Origin: Helicobacter saguini | Lineage (GTDB): Bacteria; Campylobacterota; Campylobacteria; Campylobacterales; Helicobacteraceae | Assembly (NCBI RefSeq): GCF_000762875.2 | Contig: NZ_JRMP02000003.1 | Location: forward strand, 1 to 64,000 | DNA length: 64,000 nt | Reading direction: 5' to 3' | Shown here: positions 55,135 to 64,000 of the stretch, piece by piece | How the letters are laid out: every line of letters begins with the position of its first letter | Position numbering within the stretch: the first letter of the stretch is position 1 | Notes under the pieces: generated by a model | Databases searched by the model: none | The model's input: the letters and a program-made list of their open reading frames with translations, nothing else | Told to the model about the DNA's origin: nothing | Position numbers and translations under genes: made by a program

Positions 55135-56337
55135 ATGAGACTTGAAAAAATACTTGATATTTTATATGGCACTCTTGTGAATAAGGGCTATATTAGCACA
55201 TTTAGCTCTCTTGCAAATTCGGCTGACGAGACGAAAAAAGGCTCATTGTTTTTTTCTTTTAATAATGATGATATAGGAGCGGCTATTAAAAATGGGGCGT
55301 ATGGCGTAGTTTTTAGCGGTGAGTGCGAGATTAGCGATAGTGAGATAGCGTGGATAAAAGTAGATTCTATGGAAAAGAGCATTTTTAGGCTAATTCGCTA
55401 TCTTATCTTAGAATCTAATTATATTTTTTTAATGATGAATACTTTGGAAATAGATTCTATAACAAAAATTATGCACGATGAAAAGGCTATAAAAATACTA
55501 AAAAATGATGACTTAAATGAAACATTAAATTATCTTTTTAGTAATTATTTGGATGAATCTAAAGGAGTTGATTCTAAAAAAGAAATTATAATTAGCGATA
55601 TAAAAGAGTTAGAAAAAATAGAAGTGTTAAAAATATGCTCCTTATTATATACGCAAGAAATGCAGGCTAGAAATTATGATTTTAGTAATAATGAATTTAT
55701 AAAAGTTATAGATAAAAATGCTAAGTTAAATATTTTTTCTTATAATCTTTTTGAGACAAAAATACATCTTAACGAAAAGATTTTTACACTAAATTACCCT
55801 TATATTTTTACGCCATTTTTGCAGGGTGCAATAAATAGTATTTCTTATATAAATGAAAATTTTAGTGCAAATATCACATATAATGTGCGTGAAAATATCA
55901 AGTATTTTGAGTGTGCGTTTTTAGATTCTAAGCTTAGATTCAGTAATACGCAGCGACAAAAAGCCCTAATTTTTCTGCCAAATATTAAGATTTTTTCTCT
56001 TATTTCTTTAAAGCGTGAAGATTTTTCGCTAAGCCTGCAAAGCGAAATAAAAAAAATAATTAAGGAAAATACAGAATCTAAATTCCTAAACATCATAATG
56101 ACATATTTTAAAATCCACATTTCACACCAAAAAGTGCTAATTTGCTACAAAAATGGCTCAAGCCTTAAAAAACCCTTTGCAAAATGCAGCATCCTACCCT
56201 ACCCACACATAGCAAATCTAAAGCAGATTCTAAGTAACATTCCCTTTGACATCGCCATAATATGCGGAAGCAATAAAACTCAAATCGACCTTACCCCAAA
56301 GCCCAAAAATCCCACCCAACCAAGCCTTTTTGGGTAA
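55135..56337 (+). CDS. Mur-ligase N-domain-like hypothetical protein, 400 aa
   Basis: The N-terminal 90 residues (SSLANSADETKKGSLFFSFNNDD with AAIKNGAYGVVFSG) resemble the UDP-binding domain of MurE/MurF, where a similar phrase describes the solvent-accessible substrate pocket. The ATP-binding GxxGKT of true Mur ligases is missing, so it is not an active ligase of the usual kind. A gene next to engB holds a like place in H. pylori, by memory. GGAAAG precedes the ATG. Confidence 0.5.
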   Translation: MRLEKILDILYGTLVNKGYISTFSSLANSADETKKGSLFFSFNNDDIGAAIKNGAYGVVFSGECEISDSEIAWIKVDSMEKSIFRLIRYLILESNYIFLMMNTLEIDSITKIMHDEKAIKILKNDDLNETLNYLFSNYLDESKGVDSKKEIIISDIKELEKIEVLKICSLLYTQEMQARNYDFSNNEFIKVIDKNAKLNIFSYNLFETKIHLNEKIFTLNYPYIFTPFLQGAINSISYINENFSANITYNVRENIKYFECAFLDSKLRFSNTQRQKALIFLPNIKIFSLISLKREDFSLSLQSEIKKIIKENTESKFLNIIMTYFKIHISHQKVLICYKNGSSLKKPFAKCSILPYPHIANLKQILSNIPFDIAIICGSNKTQIDLTPKPKNPTQPSLFG

Positions 56338-56386
56338 TCATAGATGTGGTATTTTTTAGAATATAAGTAAAATTATGGGTTAGATT

Positions 56387-57139
56387 CTATATTCCCAACG
56401 TTTTAATAAGAATTATTTTGTAAATTTCTTGCAAATTTTTAGAATCTTTTTTGATGGTGGAGATTGTTAGGGCGTTTTGATGACGTAGGGTAGCTAGTTC
56501 ATTTTTTTTTAATTTGTCAGCTTTTGTGTAGATATTTATGATTTCGTAATCAATTCTTTGTTGATTTTTTAGCGTAGATTCTAAAAAATGCGCGATGTTA
56601 GAATCTATTTCAAGCTCCCTATGACGCGCGTCAATTAGATGGCAAAATAGTTTCACGCTAAGCCTTTTTGCCAAAAAATCGCTTAAGTTTTTATCCCACA
56701 AATTGCGTGTTTTTTTATCCACTTTTGCATAGCCAAAGCCGGGGAAATCAATGATAATAAGGGGGATTTTTAGGGTTTGGGATTGTTTAGAATCTGCGTT
56801 TTTGCAAGGGCTAGATTCTATATTTTTTATAGAATCTTTTAGATTAGATTCTATAAAATTCTTAGAATCTGCGTTAAAATCCAAAATTTTTACCTCAAAA
56901 TCAACCTTAAAAAAATTTATAAGCCGCGTTTTGCCCGGCGTAGATGAACTTTTGGCAAGTTTGTGATTTAAAAGCGTGTTAATAAAACTACTTTTCCCAA
57001 CATTGCTACGCCCTAAAATAGCCACTTCAGCACACTCAGCCGGGATAGAATCTTTAAAGCCCACAGAAGATTTTATAAATCTAGCATTGAGTGGGCGAAT
57101 AGATTCTATAAAACGCGATTGAGTGATTTTAGATTCCAT
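56387..57139 (-). CDS. engB: Ribosome-biogenesis GTPase EngB/YsxC
   Basis: 250 aa. G1 GRSNVGKSSFINTLL, G2 region STPGKTRLINFF, G3 DFPGFGYAKV, G4 TKADK. It assists large-subunit assembly. The family is near 200 residues; the excess is a DSK/IES insert (about residues 86-122) between the G2 strand and G3, at a surface loop. Cotranscribed with the small secreted protein upstream. Confidence 0.93.
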   Translation of the reverse strand: MESKITQSRFIESIRPLNARFIKSSVGFKDSIPAECAEVAILGRSNVGKSSFINTLLNHKLAKSSSTPGKTRLINFFKVDFEVKILDFNADSKNFIESNLKDSIKNIESSPCKNADSKQSQTLKIPLIIIDFPGFGYAKVDKKTRNLWDKNLSDFLAKRLSVKLFCHLIDARHRELEIDSNIAHFLESTLKNQQRIDYEIINIYTKADKLKKNELATLRHQNALTISTIKKDSKNLQEIYKIILIKTLGI

Positions 57140-57166
57140 AAAGTGCCTTAGAATCTATGTTTGAAG

Positions 57167-57454
57167 TTATTTTTTGCTAGGATTTTTATCGCCTAACTCG
57201 CTTAAATCGCAATCACTAGCTTTGCTTATTTTAGAATCTTTTAGCTTGTCTAAAAGCGAATTTCCCCTGCCGCTATCGCAGTTTGCGTCAGTTATAATTA
57301 GCGTGTCGCCCTTTATTTGTATTTTAGATTCAGTGATTTTTGGAGATTTTTCCTGCACAATTTTTTCTTGGGCGTTTAAAATGCTGAGATTTAAAATACC
57401 AAAAGTCGCCAAAATACAAAGCAAAAACGCCAAAATATTGCTAAAAATTTTCAT
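57167..57454 (-). CDS. Small secreted hypothetical protein, 95 aa
   Basis: Signal peptide (MKIFSNILAFLLCILATFGI to LNAQ) and about 65 mature residues including two cysteines (DANCDSGRG, ASDCDLSE). AAGGAG precedes the ATG. It occupies the place where lptA stands in H. pylori but does not look like LptA. Function unknown. Confidence 0.65.
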   Translation of the reverse strand: MKIFSNILAFLLCILATFGILNLSILNAQEKIVQEKSPKITESKIQIKGDTLIITDANCDSGRGNSLLDKLKDSKISKASDCDLSELGDKNPSKK

Positions 57455-57526
57455 ATTTTCTCCTTAAAATAAAGCTAACATTATAACGAAAATTTTTGGA
57501 TTTTTGGTGATTTTAAAGGATTTTGG

Positions 57527-58834
57527 ATGGGTTTTCGTGTGGGAATTATTCGCTTGAGCGCGCTTGGTGATGTGATTATAAGTGCGGCGTTTTTGGGCTT
57601 TTTGGGCGAAGTTAAAAGGGCGATTTTGGACGCTAAAGATTCTAAGTTGGAATCTAGTGGCAATTTTAGTTGTGAAAGTCTGCAAATTGAATGGTTTGTG
57701 GATAAAAGGTTTAGCGCGATTTTGGAAAATTCTCCTGTGATTGACAGGCTACACGTGCTTGATTTTAAGGGGAGTTTGAAAAGTTTTAGTGGACTTTTGG
57801 CGTTGCGAAAATATATGAAAGAGTGCGGTAAATACGACATTGTGATTGATATGCAGGGGCTAATAAAGTCTAGTCTTGTTGGGAAAATGCTAGATTCTAG
57901 GACGTTTGTTGGTTTTAGTTGGCGTGGAGCGCGTGAGAGTGCGGCTAGTTTTTTTTATTCTAGGCGTGTGGATATTAGCTATCATGCGAATATTTTGGAG
58001 CGAAATTTTAGTTTGATTTTAGAATCTTTGAGTGTTTTAAAACTAGATTCTATACTAAAATCTATGGATGTAACATTTGCTACACCCGATAGAAATGCCC
58101 TAAATAACGAGCTTTTAAGCTTTGCTATAAATTTGCGAAAAAATGGTTTTTCTTTTAATTTAGAGAATCTAGATTCTAATCTTAAAGCCAAATTAGATTC
58201 TAAAAATTTTAAAATTTTATTTGTTTTGGAAGCATCTATTAAAGAAAAAATCTATCCAGCAAATAAATTTATAGAGTTAGCAAAATTGATACAAAATTAT
58301 AAAAAAGCTACATTTTTCCTAGCTTTTAAAGATAATAAAGATTCAGCAAATTTTATAGAATCTAATTTAAAAAACGAAAATATAAATTGCGAAAAATTAG
58401 AAAATTTATCTTTTAATGAATTAAAATTTGCACTTAGCAAAATGGATTGCGTTATCGGTGGAGACACGGGGCTAACATACTTAGCGTGGGCTTTTGGTGT
58501 GCTAACAATCACGCTTTATGGTAATAAAGATTCTAAAAATTTACAGAATCTAGATTCTATAGAATCTAGGTCGCAAGATTCTAACAATTTAGAGAATCTA
58601 GATTCTAAAAATACAAAAAATATAGAATCTAATTTGCAAAATAACGCAAAAATTTCTAATAAAAATAGCAAGAAAAATATGCGAAACACGCACTTAAATC
58701 GCATACTTTTAGGCAACCCCTACATCGTCTCAAATAGCAATACTTTTGAGATAGAATCAATCCCCCCACAAGAAATCTTTAACATTTTCAAAACCCAAAT
58801 TTCAAAGAAATTTAATTTAAATTTAAGTATTTAA
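57527..58834 (+). CDS. waaC: Lipopolysaccharide heptosyltransferase I
   Basis: 435 aa, GT9 family. N-terminal VGIIRLSALGDVIISAAFL, EWFVDKRFSAIL, IDMQGLIKSSLVG, and the C-terminal GGDTGLTYLAWAFG that binds ADP-heptose. It adds the first heptose to Kdo in the inner core. About 100 residues beyond the usual length come from DSK/IES inserts at about residues 40-50 and, mainly, 330-385, just before the last helix. Confidence 0.92.
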   Translation: MGFRVGIIRLSALGDVIISAAFLGFLGEVKRAILDAKDSKLESSGNFSCESLQIEWFVDKRFSAILENSPVIDRLHVLDFKGSLKSFSGLLALRKYMKECGKYDIVIDMQGLIKSSLVGKMLDSRTFVGFSWRGARESAASFFYSRRVDISYHANILERNFSLILESLSVLKLDSILKSMDVTFATPDRNALNNELLSFAINLRKNGFSFNLENLDSNLKAKLDSKNFKILFVLEASIKEKIYPANKFIELAKLIQNYKKATFFLAFKDNKDSANFIESNLKNENINCEKLENLSFNELKFALSKMDCVIGGDTGLTYLAWAFGVLTITLYGNKDSKNLQNLDSIESRSQDSNNLENLDSKNTKNIESNLQNNAKISNKNSKKNMRNTHLNRILLGNPYIVSNSNTFEIESIPPQEIFNIFKTQISKKFNLNLSI

Positions 58835-58897
58835 AATGTATTTATAGCAATCATTTGTTATAATTTTATCTTTTGTAATTTAGTTGAAAGGGAAGTG

Positions 58898-60469
58898 ATG
58901 AAATTGCCAAGTTTGAAAGAAGCAATGAAGTTAAGTGCTAATGAGATAGAAGATTTAAAAAAAGAATTAATAAAAAATATAGAATCTAAAAGGGAGTTGA
59001 ATGCGTATGTTGAGATTCCAAGCCTTTGTGATGGTAAGTTAGAATCTAAACATAAAAATCACGCACAAGATTGTGGAAATAAAGATTCTAAACACGCACA
59101 AGATTCTATAAACAAAGATTCTAATCACGTGCAAGATTGTGCAAATCACGCACAAGATTCTAAAGATTCTACAAAAGTTTCCAAAAACACAGAATCTAGC
59201 GACAATTTCGGTAAAATCCCCATTTTGATAAAAGATAATATCTGCGTTAAAGGACAGAGTGCGAATGCGGGTAGCAAGATTCTAAGCGGCTTTATATCGC
59301 CATATAACGCCACCGCGATAAACAAGCTACATCAAAGCAATATGTGCGCGTTTGGTCGTGCGAATATGGATGAGTTTGGCATGGGTAGCACGACTGAATC
59401 TAGCCATTTTGGCGCGTGTAAAAATCCGCATGATTTGACCCGCGTGCCTGGTGGTAGTAGCGGTGGGAGCGCGGCTGCTGTGGCTAGTGGCTTGGCTATT
59501 GCATCACTTGGCAGTGACACAGGCGGGAGCATTCGCCAGCCTGCTAGCTATTGCGGTGTGGTAGGTTTGAAGCCAAGCTATGGGTGCGTTAGTCGTTATG
59601 GCTTGATTGCGTATAGTAGCAGTTTGGAGCAAATCGGTCCTATAACGCAAAATGTGGAGGATGCGAGTATTTTGCTTGATATTATTAGCGGCTCTTGCAA
59701 ACACGATTCAACTTGCCTTGACCTGCCGCCAAGCCAGACGCACACGCATTTAGATTCTAAAAAACGTTATAAAATTGCGTTGTTGCCTGAGTTTGTGCAA
59801 AAGGCTAGTGATAGTGTGAAAACGGCTTACGAAGCGGCGGTAAAAAAGCTAGAATCTATGGGACACACGCTCGTTAGTAAGCAAATGCTAAATGTTGATT
59901 ATCACATTAGCGCGTATTATATCATTGCGATGGCAGAAGCTAGTAGCAATCTGTCGCGATTTGATGGGGTGCGATATGGGTCGCGTGTGGCTCGTGCGGG
60001 AGGGAGTTTGAGCGATTTGTATTTTGATACTAGGGCGCAGTTTGGCGATGAGGTGAAAAAGCGAGTGTTGCTAGGCTCATTTGTGCTAAGTAGCGGATAT
60101 TACGATGCGTATTATCTTAAGGCACAAAAGGTTCGCGCACTGATAAAGTCGCAGTTTGAGGAGATTTTTAAGGATTGCGATATGATTTTTTTGCCGGTCG
60201 CGCCAACTATCGCGCCACATTTTAACGCGTCTAAAACTTCGCTAGAAATGTATCTTAGCGATATTTATACAATAGGAGTGAATCTTGCTGGGCTTCCTGC
60301 TATTTCCTTGCCTGTGGGGAGTGTAGATTCTAATAATGCGTTTAATCTAGGGCATAAATATGGCAATTTAGATTCTAAAAAACTACCCATAGGAATGCAA
60401 TTTATCGGTAAAAACTTAGGGGAACAAGAGATTCTAAACGCCGCTTATGCGTTAGAAAAAGAAATATAA
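58898..60469 (+). CDS. gatA: Aspartyl/glutamyl-tRNA amidotransferase subunit A
   Basis: 523 aa. The Ser-cisSer-Lys triad is visible: Lys in PILIKDNI, the serines in [14 protein letters not shown] and [13 protein letters not shown]. With GatB and GatC it converts Glu-tRNA(Gln) and Asp-tRNA(Asn); Helicobacter depends on it for lack of the direct synthetases. A region of about 60 residues (about 50-110) directly before the catalytic Lys is an insert of HAQDS/KDSN repeats. AAAGGGAAG precedes the ATG at 58898. Confidence 0.95.
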   Translation: MKLPSLKEAMKLSANEIEDLKKELIKNIESKRELNAYVEIPSLCDGKLESKHKNHAQDCGNKDSKHAQDSINKDSNHVQDCANHAQDSKDSTKVSKNTESSDNFGKIPILIKDNICVKGQSANAGSKILSGFISPYNATAINKLHQSNMCAFGRANMDEFGMGSTTESSHFGACKNPHDLTRVPGGSSGGSAAAVASGLAIASLGSDTGGSIRQPASYCGVVGLKPSYGCVSRYGLIAYSSSLEQIGPITQNVEDASILLDIISGSCKHDSTCLDLPPSQTHTHLDSKKRYKIALLPEFVQKASDSVKTAYEAAVKKLESMGHTLVSKQMLNVDYHISAYYIIAMAEASSNLSRFDGVRYGSRVARAGGSLSDLYFDTRAQFGDEVKKRVLLGSFVLSSGYYDAYYLKAQKVRALIKSQFEEIFKDCDMIFLPVAPTIAPHFNASKTSLEMYLSDIYTIGVNLAGLPAISLPVGSVDSNNAFNLGHKYGNLDSKKLPIGMQFIGKNLGEQEILNAAYALEKEI

Positions 60470-60473
60470 TATC

Positions 60474-61490
60474 CTACCCCTTAAACCACCCAAATGAGCT
60501 TTTGCCCGTGTCAAGCTTGGCAATTAAGGCTAAATCTTTAGAATCTAATTTAAAATCAAAAATATTTATATTTTCTTTCATCCGCTCAATCTTGCTAGTC
60601 TTTGGAATGACGCTCACACCGCGATTTGCAAGGTAATTTAAGCCAACTTGCGCCACTGATTTGTTATGTTTTTTTGCAATAGATTCCAAAGTTTTATTAT
60701 TAAAAAAGTCGTTTTTACCCTTTGAAAACGGACTCCACGCCTGCAGTTTCACGCCGTGCTGCTCCAAAATCTTTTGATACTCATTTCGCTGGAAAAACAC
60801 ATGCGTTTCAAGCTGATTAAGCGTAGGCTTAATTTCACAAGTTTTGATAAAGTCCAAAAAGACTTCCTTGCTAAAATTTGAAATGCCAAGTGCGCGGATT
60901 TTCCCTGCCTTGTGGGCTTCCTGCATCGCACGCCACATCTCATTGCGGCTCTCAAACTCTCTATGCAAAAGCAGCAAATCAATATAGCCCAAATTTAGAT
61001 TCTTAAGACGCGTCTCAATCTCATTTTTGCATTCATTATAGCTCATATTATTGCTTAGTTTTGTGGTTACAAAAATACGCTCACGTGGGATTCTAAGCGT
61101 TTTTAGCCCCGCATTTAGCCCAAGCCCTACTTCATTTTCATTTTCATACATTTGCGCGGTATCAAACAGCCGATAGCCCACGCTCAAGGCATCTTGCATC
61201 GCCTGAATGCAAGCCTTCCCGCGCAAATCATAAGTACCAAGCCCCACAAGCGGCATCTCAACGCCATTATTTAGCTTTTGGCTTGGCACGCTCGCACTAA
61301 AATCGCTCTTAGATTCTATTTTTTTAGAATCATTACTTGCTAATTTTATAACTTTTTGGCTTATATTATTATTAGATTCAGTATTTTTTATATCTTTAGA
61401 ATCTGCAAATAACGCATTACCAAACACACTCGCTAATCCGCCAAATACCGCTAATTTCGACCCATTTTCTAAAAACTCTCGCCGTTTCAT
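60474..61490 (-). CDS. Tat-exported aldo/keto reductase
   Basis: 338 aa. MKRREFLENGSKLAVFGGLA is a twin-arginine-type signal (RREFL) with a following hydrophobic core. The aldo/keto reductase barrel starts at about residue 68; the catalytic tetrad is D and Y in FDTAQMYENE, K in VTTKLSNN and H in LLLLHREF. NADPH-binding PKTSKIERMKEN is at the end. A periplasmic location for an NADPH enzyme is uncommon. The linker after the signal contains IES/DSK units. Confidence 0.85.
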   Translation of the reverse strand: MKRREFLENGSKLAVFGGLASVFGNALFADSKDIKNTESNNNISQKVIKLASNDSKKIESKSDFSASVPSQKLNNGVEMPLVGLGTYDLRGKACIQAMQDALSVGYRLFDTAQMYENENEVGLGLNAGLKTLRIPRERIFVTTKLSNNMSYNECKNEIETRLKNLNLGYIDLLLLHREFESRNEMWRAMQEAHKAGKIRALGISNFSKEVFLDFIKTCEIKPTLNQLETHVFFQRNEYQKILEQHGVKLQAWSPFSKGKNDFFNNKTLESIAKKHNKSVAQVGLNYLANRGVSVIPKTSKIERMKENINIFDFKLDSKDLALIAKLDTGKSSFGWFKG

Positions 61491-61583
61491 AACTTCGCTC
61501 CTTGTGGAAATAAAATAAATATTATATATAATTTTTAAGAATTATTATTAAATATTACGTTCAAGATCATTTCAAGGTTTTAA

Positions 61584-63930
61584 TTACAACTTATCATTCA
61601 AATACTCCAAAATCTTGCCAAAGTTTGCCTTTGTTGTGTCGCTTGGTTTTAGTTTATTGTTTAAAATGGCGGTTTTAAGGGCGTGAGATTCTTTATAGCC
61701 TTTGATAGTTTTAGAATCTATTTTAGAAATATCGCCAGAATCTAGCTTAGAATCCGCATTAAGACCACCTTTAGAATCCACTTTAGAATCACCACCAAAA
61801 GCAATATTAAAAGCTTCCAAATCTTTAGAATCAAAACAAGATTCTATATCTTTAAACTTAGAATCTATCTCTTTTAATTCGATAATGCTTAAAGATTCTA
61901 ACTTTAGCTTTTTAGCACACTCCTTGATAGCCGCACCAGCCTTATCACTATCCACTAATAAAATGGGCGATTCATGCAATTCACAAAGACCTTTTAGAAT
62001 CTTTTCTTCTTCACCCTTAATGCCAAGCCCACCGATAGGTAAAAACGCAAGGTTTAAACTCTCTTTATTCCCGCTTTTAAGATACTCTCGTTCTAGCAAA
62101 ATCTTAAAAATAGTCAAATAATTATAATCCGTAATGCCCTCCACAAAAATAAGTCGCAGTTTGCGATTATAAAGAATGCCGCTATCCACGCCAAACGCCT
62201 TTTTAATACTACGCAGAGCGTCTGTATCACTAGATTTTATACTAGAAAAATCATTGATAATTTCTACGCCATTTTTAGAATCTAGATTTTGCACGATGCG
62301 GATTTCATCCAAATAATCAATATCCGCTAAAAACGGGTCATGCGTTATCACCACAAATGTAATGCCATAATCCTGCCCATAGCTTTTTAAAAAATCGCGA
62401 AATTCCTTTCTAGAAGGCACGCTTAGATTATGGGCTGGCTCATCCATTATCACAATAGAATCTTTTTGCAGCCCCTTACCATAAAGTAGCCCAAAAAATA
62501 GGTTAAAAAACCACTGAAACCCGCTACTTTGCAAGTCTAGCTCTTTTACCACTTTTTTCTCGTTGGTGAATATCTCTAGTGATATTTGATTTTGACTTAA
62601 AGCAAAATTAAATTCATATATATCGCTTCCATTTTTTTTATATAATTTATTAAATTCTTGTGTTATAAATCTAGATATTCTTTTATTTATATCTTCCATT
62701 TCTGCGGTTAGATATGCAGTTGATTTAGCGGAATTTTTATAAGCATTTTTAAGACTAGAAATGTCAATTTTTGCAATATTGCATAACGCATTAAAAAACT
62801 CGCTAGATTCTATAGAATCTATATTTGTGATTAAGTCTTTATTGTTAAAACGCAAAGAATTATTGTAATAAATGATTTTAGGCAAAATGGATTTTGCATT
62901 TGCGCTAAAAGTAGTCTTGCTTAGCAAGTCTAAAATTTGCTGCTTTAGATTCTCTTTTTTTATTGCATTTATTTCTTGTGGTCTTAAAAAATCTGTATTC
63001 ATTGTTATATTATACCTACTATAACTATTACGTCTAGCATTGTTATGATGTAAAATTGCATCTTTTATAAAGTCTGTTAAATCTTTATACAAGGGCTTTA
63101 TTGTTTCATAATCTTTAGCGTTATTAAGATTTGTGATTAATTCATTATATATCCCTTGAAAGTCTTTATTTATTTGATTTCTAGCGTGGCCAAAGATATT
63201 ATTTGCCCTATTTTTCTCATCAAATTCTTTTATAATTTCTTGGCTACTTGCCTTTAGTCTCTCAAATTCTTTTTTGGCTTCTTTGTCATAATTTGCCATG
63301 TCAGGCACATTATCTAGCTCATCAAATAGATTTAAGATTCTATCTTTACTATTTGTCTTAAAGGCTTCATCTATTATTAAGGCTATTTTGTTACTTTGCT
63401 TAAAAGTCGCATTTATAGAATCTAGCGTATCTATACCTGTTGCCATTTGCTCTTTTTTCTTGGTTGCAAACTTTATTAGATATGAGCGTAAAAAATCTAT
63501 TTCATTTGAGACTTCTACTATCGCTTCACTTTCTCTATTTTCTTGTGTAATGCTAATGCTAGATTCTATAATTTTGGGATTCCCCCCCCCCCGTATGTTT
63601 TTCTCGCACTTTTAGTGTTAATGTAGGCATAAATTTATAACAACCTAAAAAGTTTGTATAATCACTCTCCTTAAAAATCTCACTATCATTAAACATAAAC
63701 TTAGACAAAGCCTTGCTTACATTGCTTTTGCCTGTGTTATTTTCACCGATAATTAAGACTAAACCGCCGAAATTAGATTCTATATTCGCATTAGAATCTT
63801 TAGAATCTAAACTATCAAAAGCCGCATTTAACAATAAACTCTGCGTTTCTTTCACTTCATTAAAGTCCTTATCCTGCGTGCTAATGCCTATATTTCTAAA
63901 GTTAGAAATTAAGAAAGTCCTAGTTTTCAT
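61584..63930 (-). CDS. OLD-family ATPase/TOPRIM nuclease, phase-variable, frame off
   Basis: Starts at 63930 (AAGGAG before the ATG) as MKTRTFLISNFRNIG, has Walker A IIGENNTGKSN (about residue 60-70), and reaches the G11 tract at about residue 115 in codons ACG GGG GGG GGG GAA, after which the frame stops. The remainder, from the tract to 61584, is intact in the neighbouring frame: coiled coil, Walker B SIVIMDEPAHNLSVPSR, TOPRIM FVEGITDYNYL and LLVDSDKAGA. With G10 or G13 the two parts join into about 781 residues. It is a paralogue of 6802-8958, which has no such tract. The insert KVDSKGGLNADS near the C-terminus is DSK type. Confidence 0.85.
63582..63592. repeat. Poly-C tract (G11 in the coding strand) switching the OLD-family gene
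   Basis: Eleven C on the plus strand. The coding frames before and after differ by one base; one G fewer (10) or two more (13) restores a single reading frame. Confidence 0.9.
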
Positions 63931-64000
63931 TTTGTCTCCTTAAAGTATTGATTTGTTGTTTAAAGCTTTCAAGTGGCGCTAAAAATTCCACATCTTGCGA
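63920..64000 (-). CDS. C-terminal end of an upstream gene (possible type I restriction HsdS)
   Basis: An open frame from the window edge ends at TAG 63920-63922, overlapping the OLD-family start by 11 bp. The 26 residues (FLAPLESFKQQINTLRRQ near the end) resemble the helical end of a specificity subunit, as does the coupling to an ATPase, but the piece is too short to be sure. Confidence 0.3.
   Translation of the reverse strand, partial: SQDVEFLAPLESFKQQINTLRRQNEN

Noticed and set aside
55135-56337. Active MurF or MurE ligase
   Set aside because: Only the N-terminal pattern is similar; the ATP-binding GxxGKT motif is lacking.
57167-57454. Small gene upstream of engB as lptA
   Set aside because: The position is right, but it is short, cysteine-bearing and lacks the beta-jellyroll pattern of LptA.
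63582-63592. Frameshift in the OLD-family gene as a mere sequencing error
   Set aside because: It cannot be excluded, since long G tracts are error prone; but the same kind of tract in two other genes of the window, one of them off, favours true length variation.

Overview
The window looks like AT-rich chromosomal DNA from an enterohepatic-type Helicobacter (Campylobacterota). I infer this from gene content only: soj/ParA, MqnC of the futalosine menaquinone pathway, a trmB-ftsE-ftsX-envC order as in H. pylori, FlgI behind a sigma54 promoter, WaaC, GatA, homopolymer-controlled surface genes and a high density of restriction systems. I saw no tRNA, rRNA or CRISPR array.

Layout. 1-5.7 kb: a mobile-element remnant with the end of a large adenine methyltransferase, an integrase cut off after its N-terminal domain, and a tightly overlapping minus-strand operon of tiny genes headed by a winged-helix protein and a TGTGGCA repeat cluster. 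5.9-9.0 kb: parA without parB, then an OLD-family ATPase/TOPRIM nuclease. 9.0-24.5 kb: mainly core genes (amino-acid permease, phosphomannomutase, NhaA, purM, YebC, a periplasmic esterase, an RluA-type synthase, mqnC, EnvC/FtsX/FtsE) plus two paralogous membrane proteins. 24.5-34.3 kb: a defence island with a type II C5-methyltransferase/endonuclease pair set between perfect 62-bp direct repeats, then trmB, McrB/McrC, and a GmrSD-like DUF262/DUF1524 protein. 34.5-38.7 kb: LolC/E, FlgI, PyrD and an acetyltransferase. 38.8-48.1 kb: two large TonB-dependent receptors, each with a poly-G tract near its start (one out of frame, one in frame), and a decayed third receptor split around a lipoprotein gene. 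48.2-61.5 kb: pgsA, an orphan T6SS-type tssM, plsY, small membrane proteins, engB, waaC, gatA and a Tat-exported aldo/keto reductase. 61.6-64 kb: a second OLD-family nuclease, currently out of frame at a poly-G tract.

The most striking feature covers the whole window. The 9-mer TAGAWTCTA (TAGATTCTA/TAGAATCTA, with GANTC at its core) occurs hundreds of times by my rough estimate, both between and inside genes. In proteins it reads as DS(K/N), IES or RIL and has built low-complexity inserts in otherwise conserved enzymes. Two copies in inverted orientation form AGAATCTAGATTCT palindromes at gene ends. A G-rich repeat family with G-quadruplex potential and a roughly 60-bp element with terminal inverted repeats are also dispersed here.

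The genes suggest a genome that diversifies its surface (phase-variable receptors, a possibly phase-variable lipoprotein) and its defences (phase-variable nuclease, possibly phase-variable mcrBC) through simple repeats. All functions are assigned by reading motifs; no database search was run.
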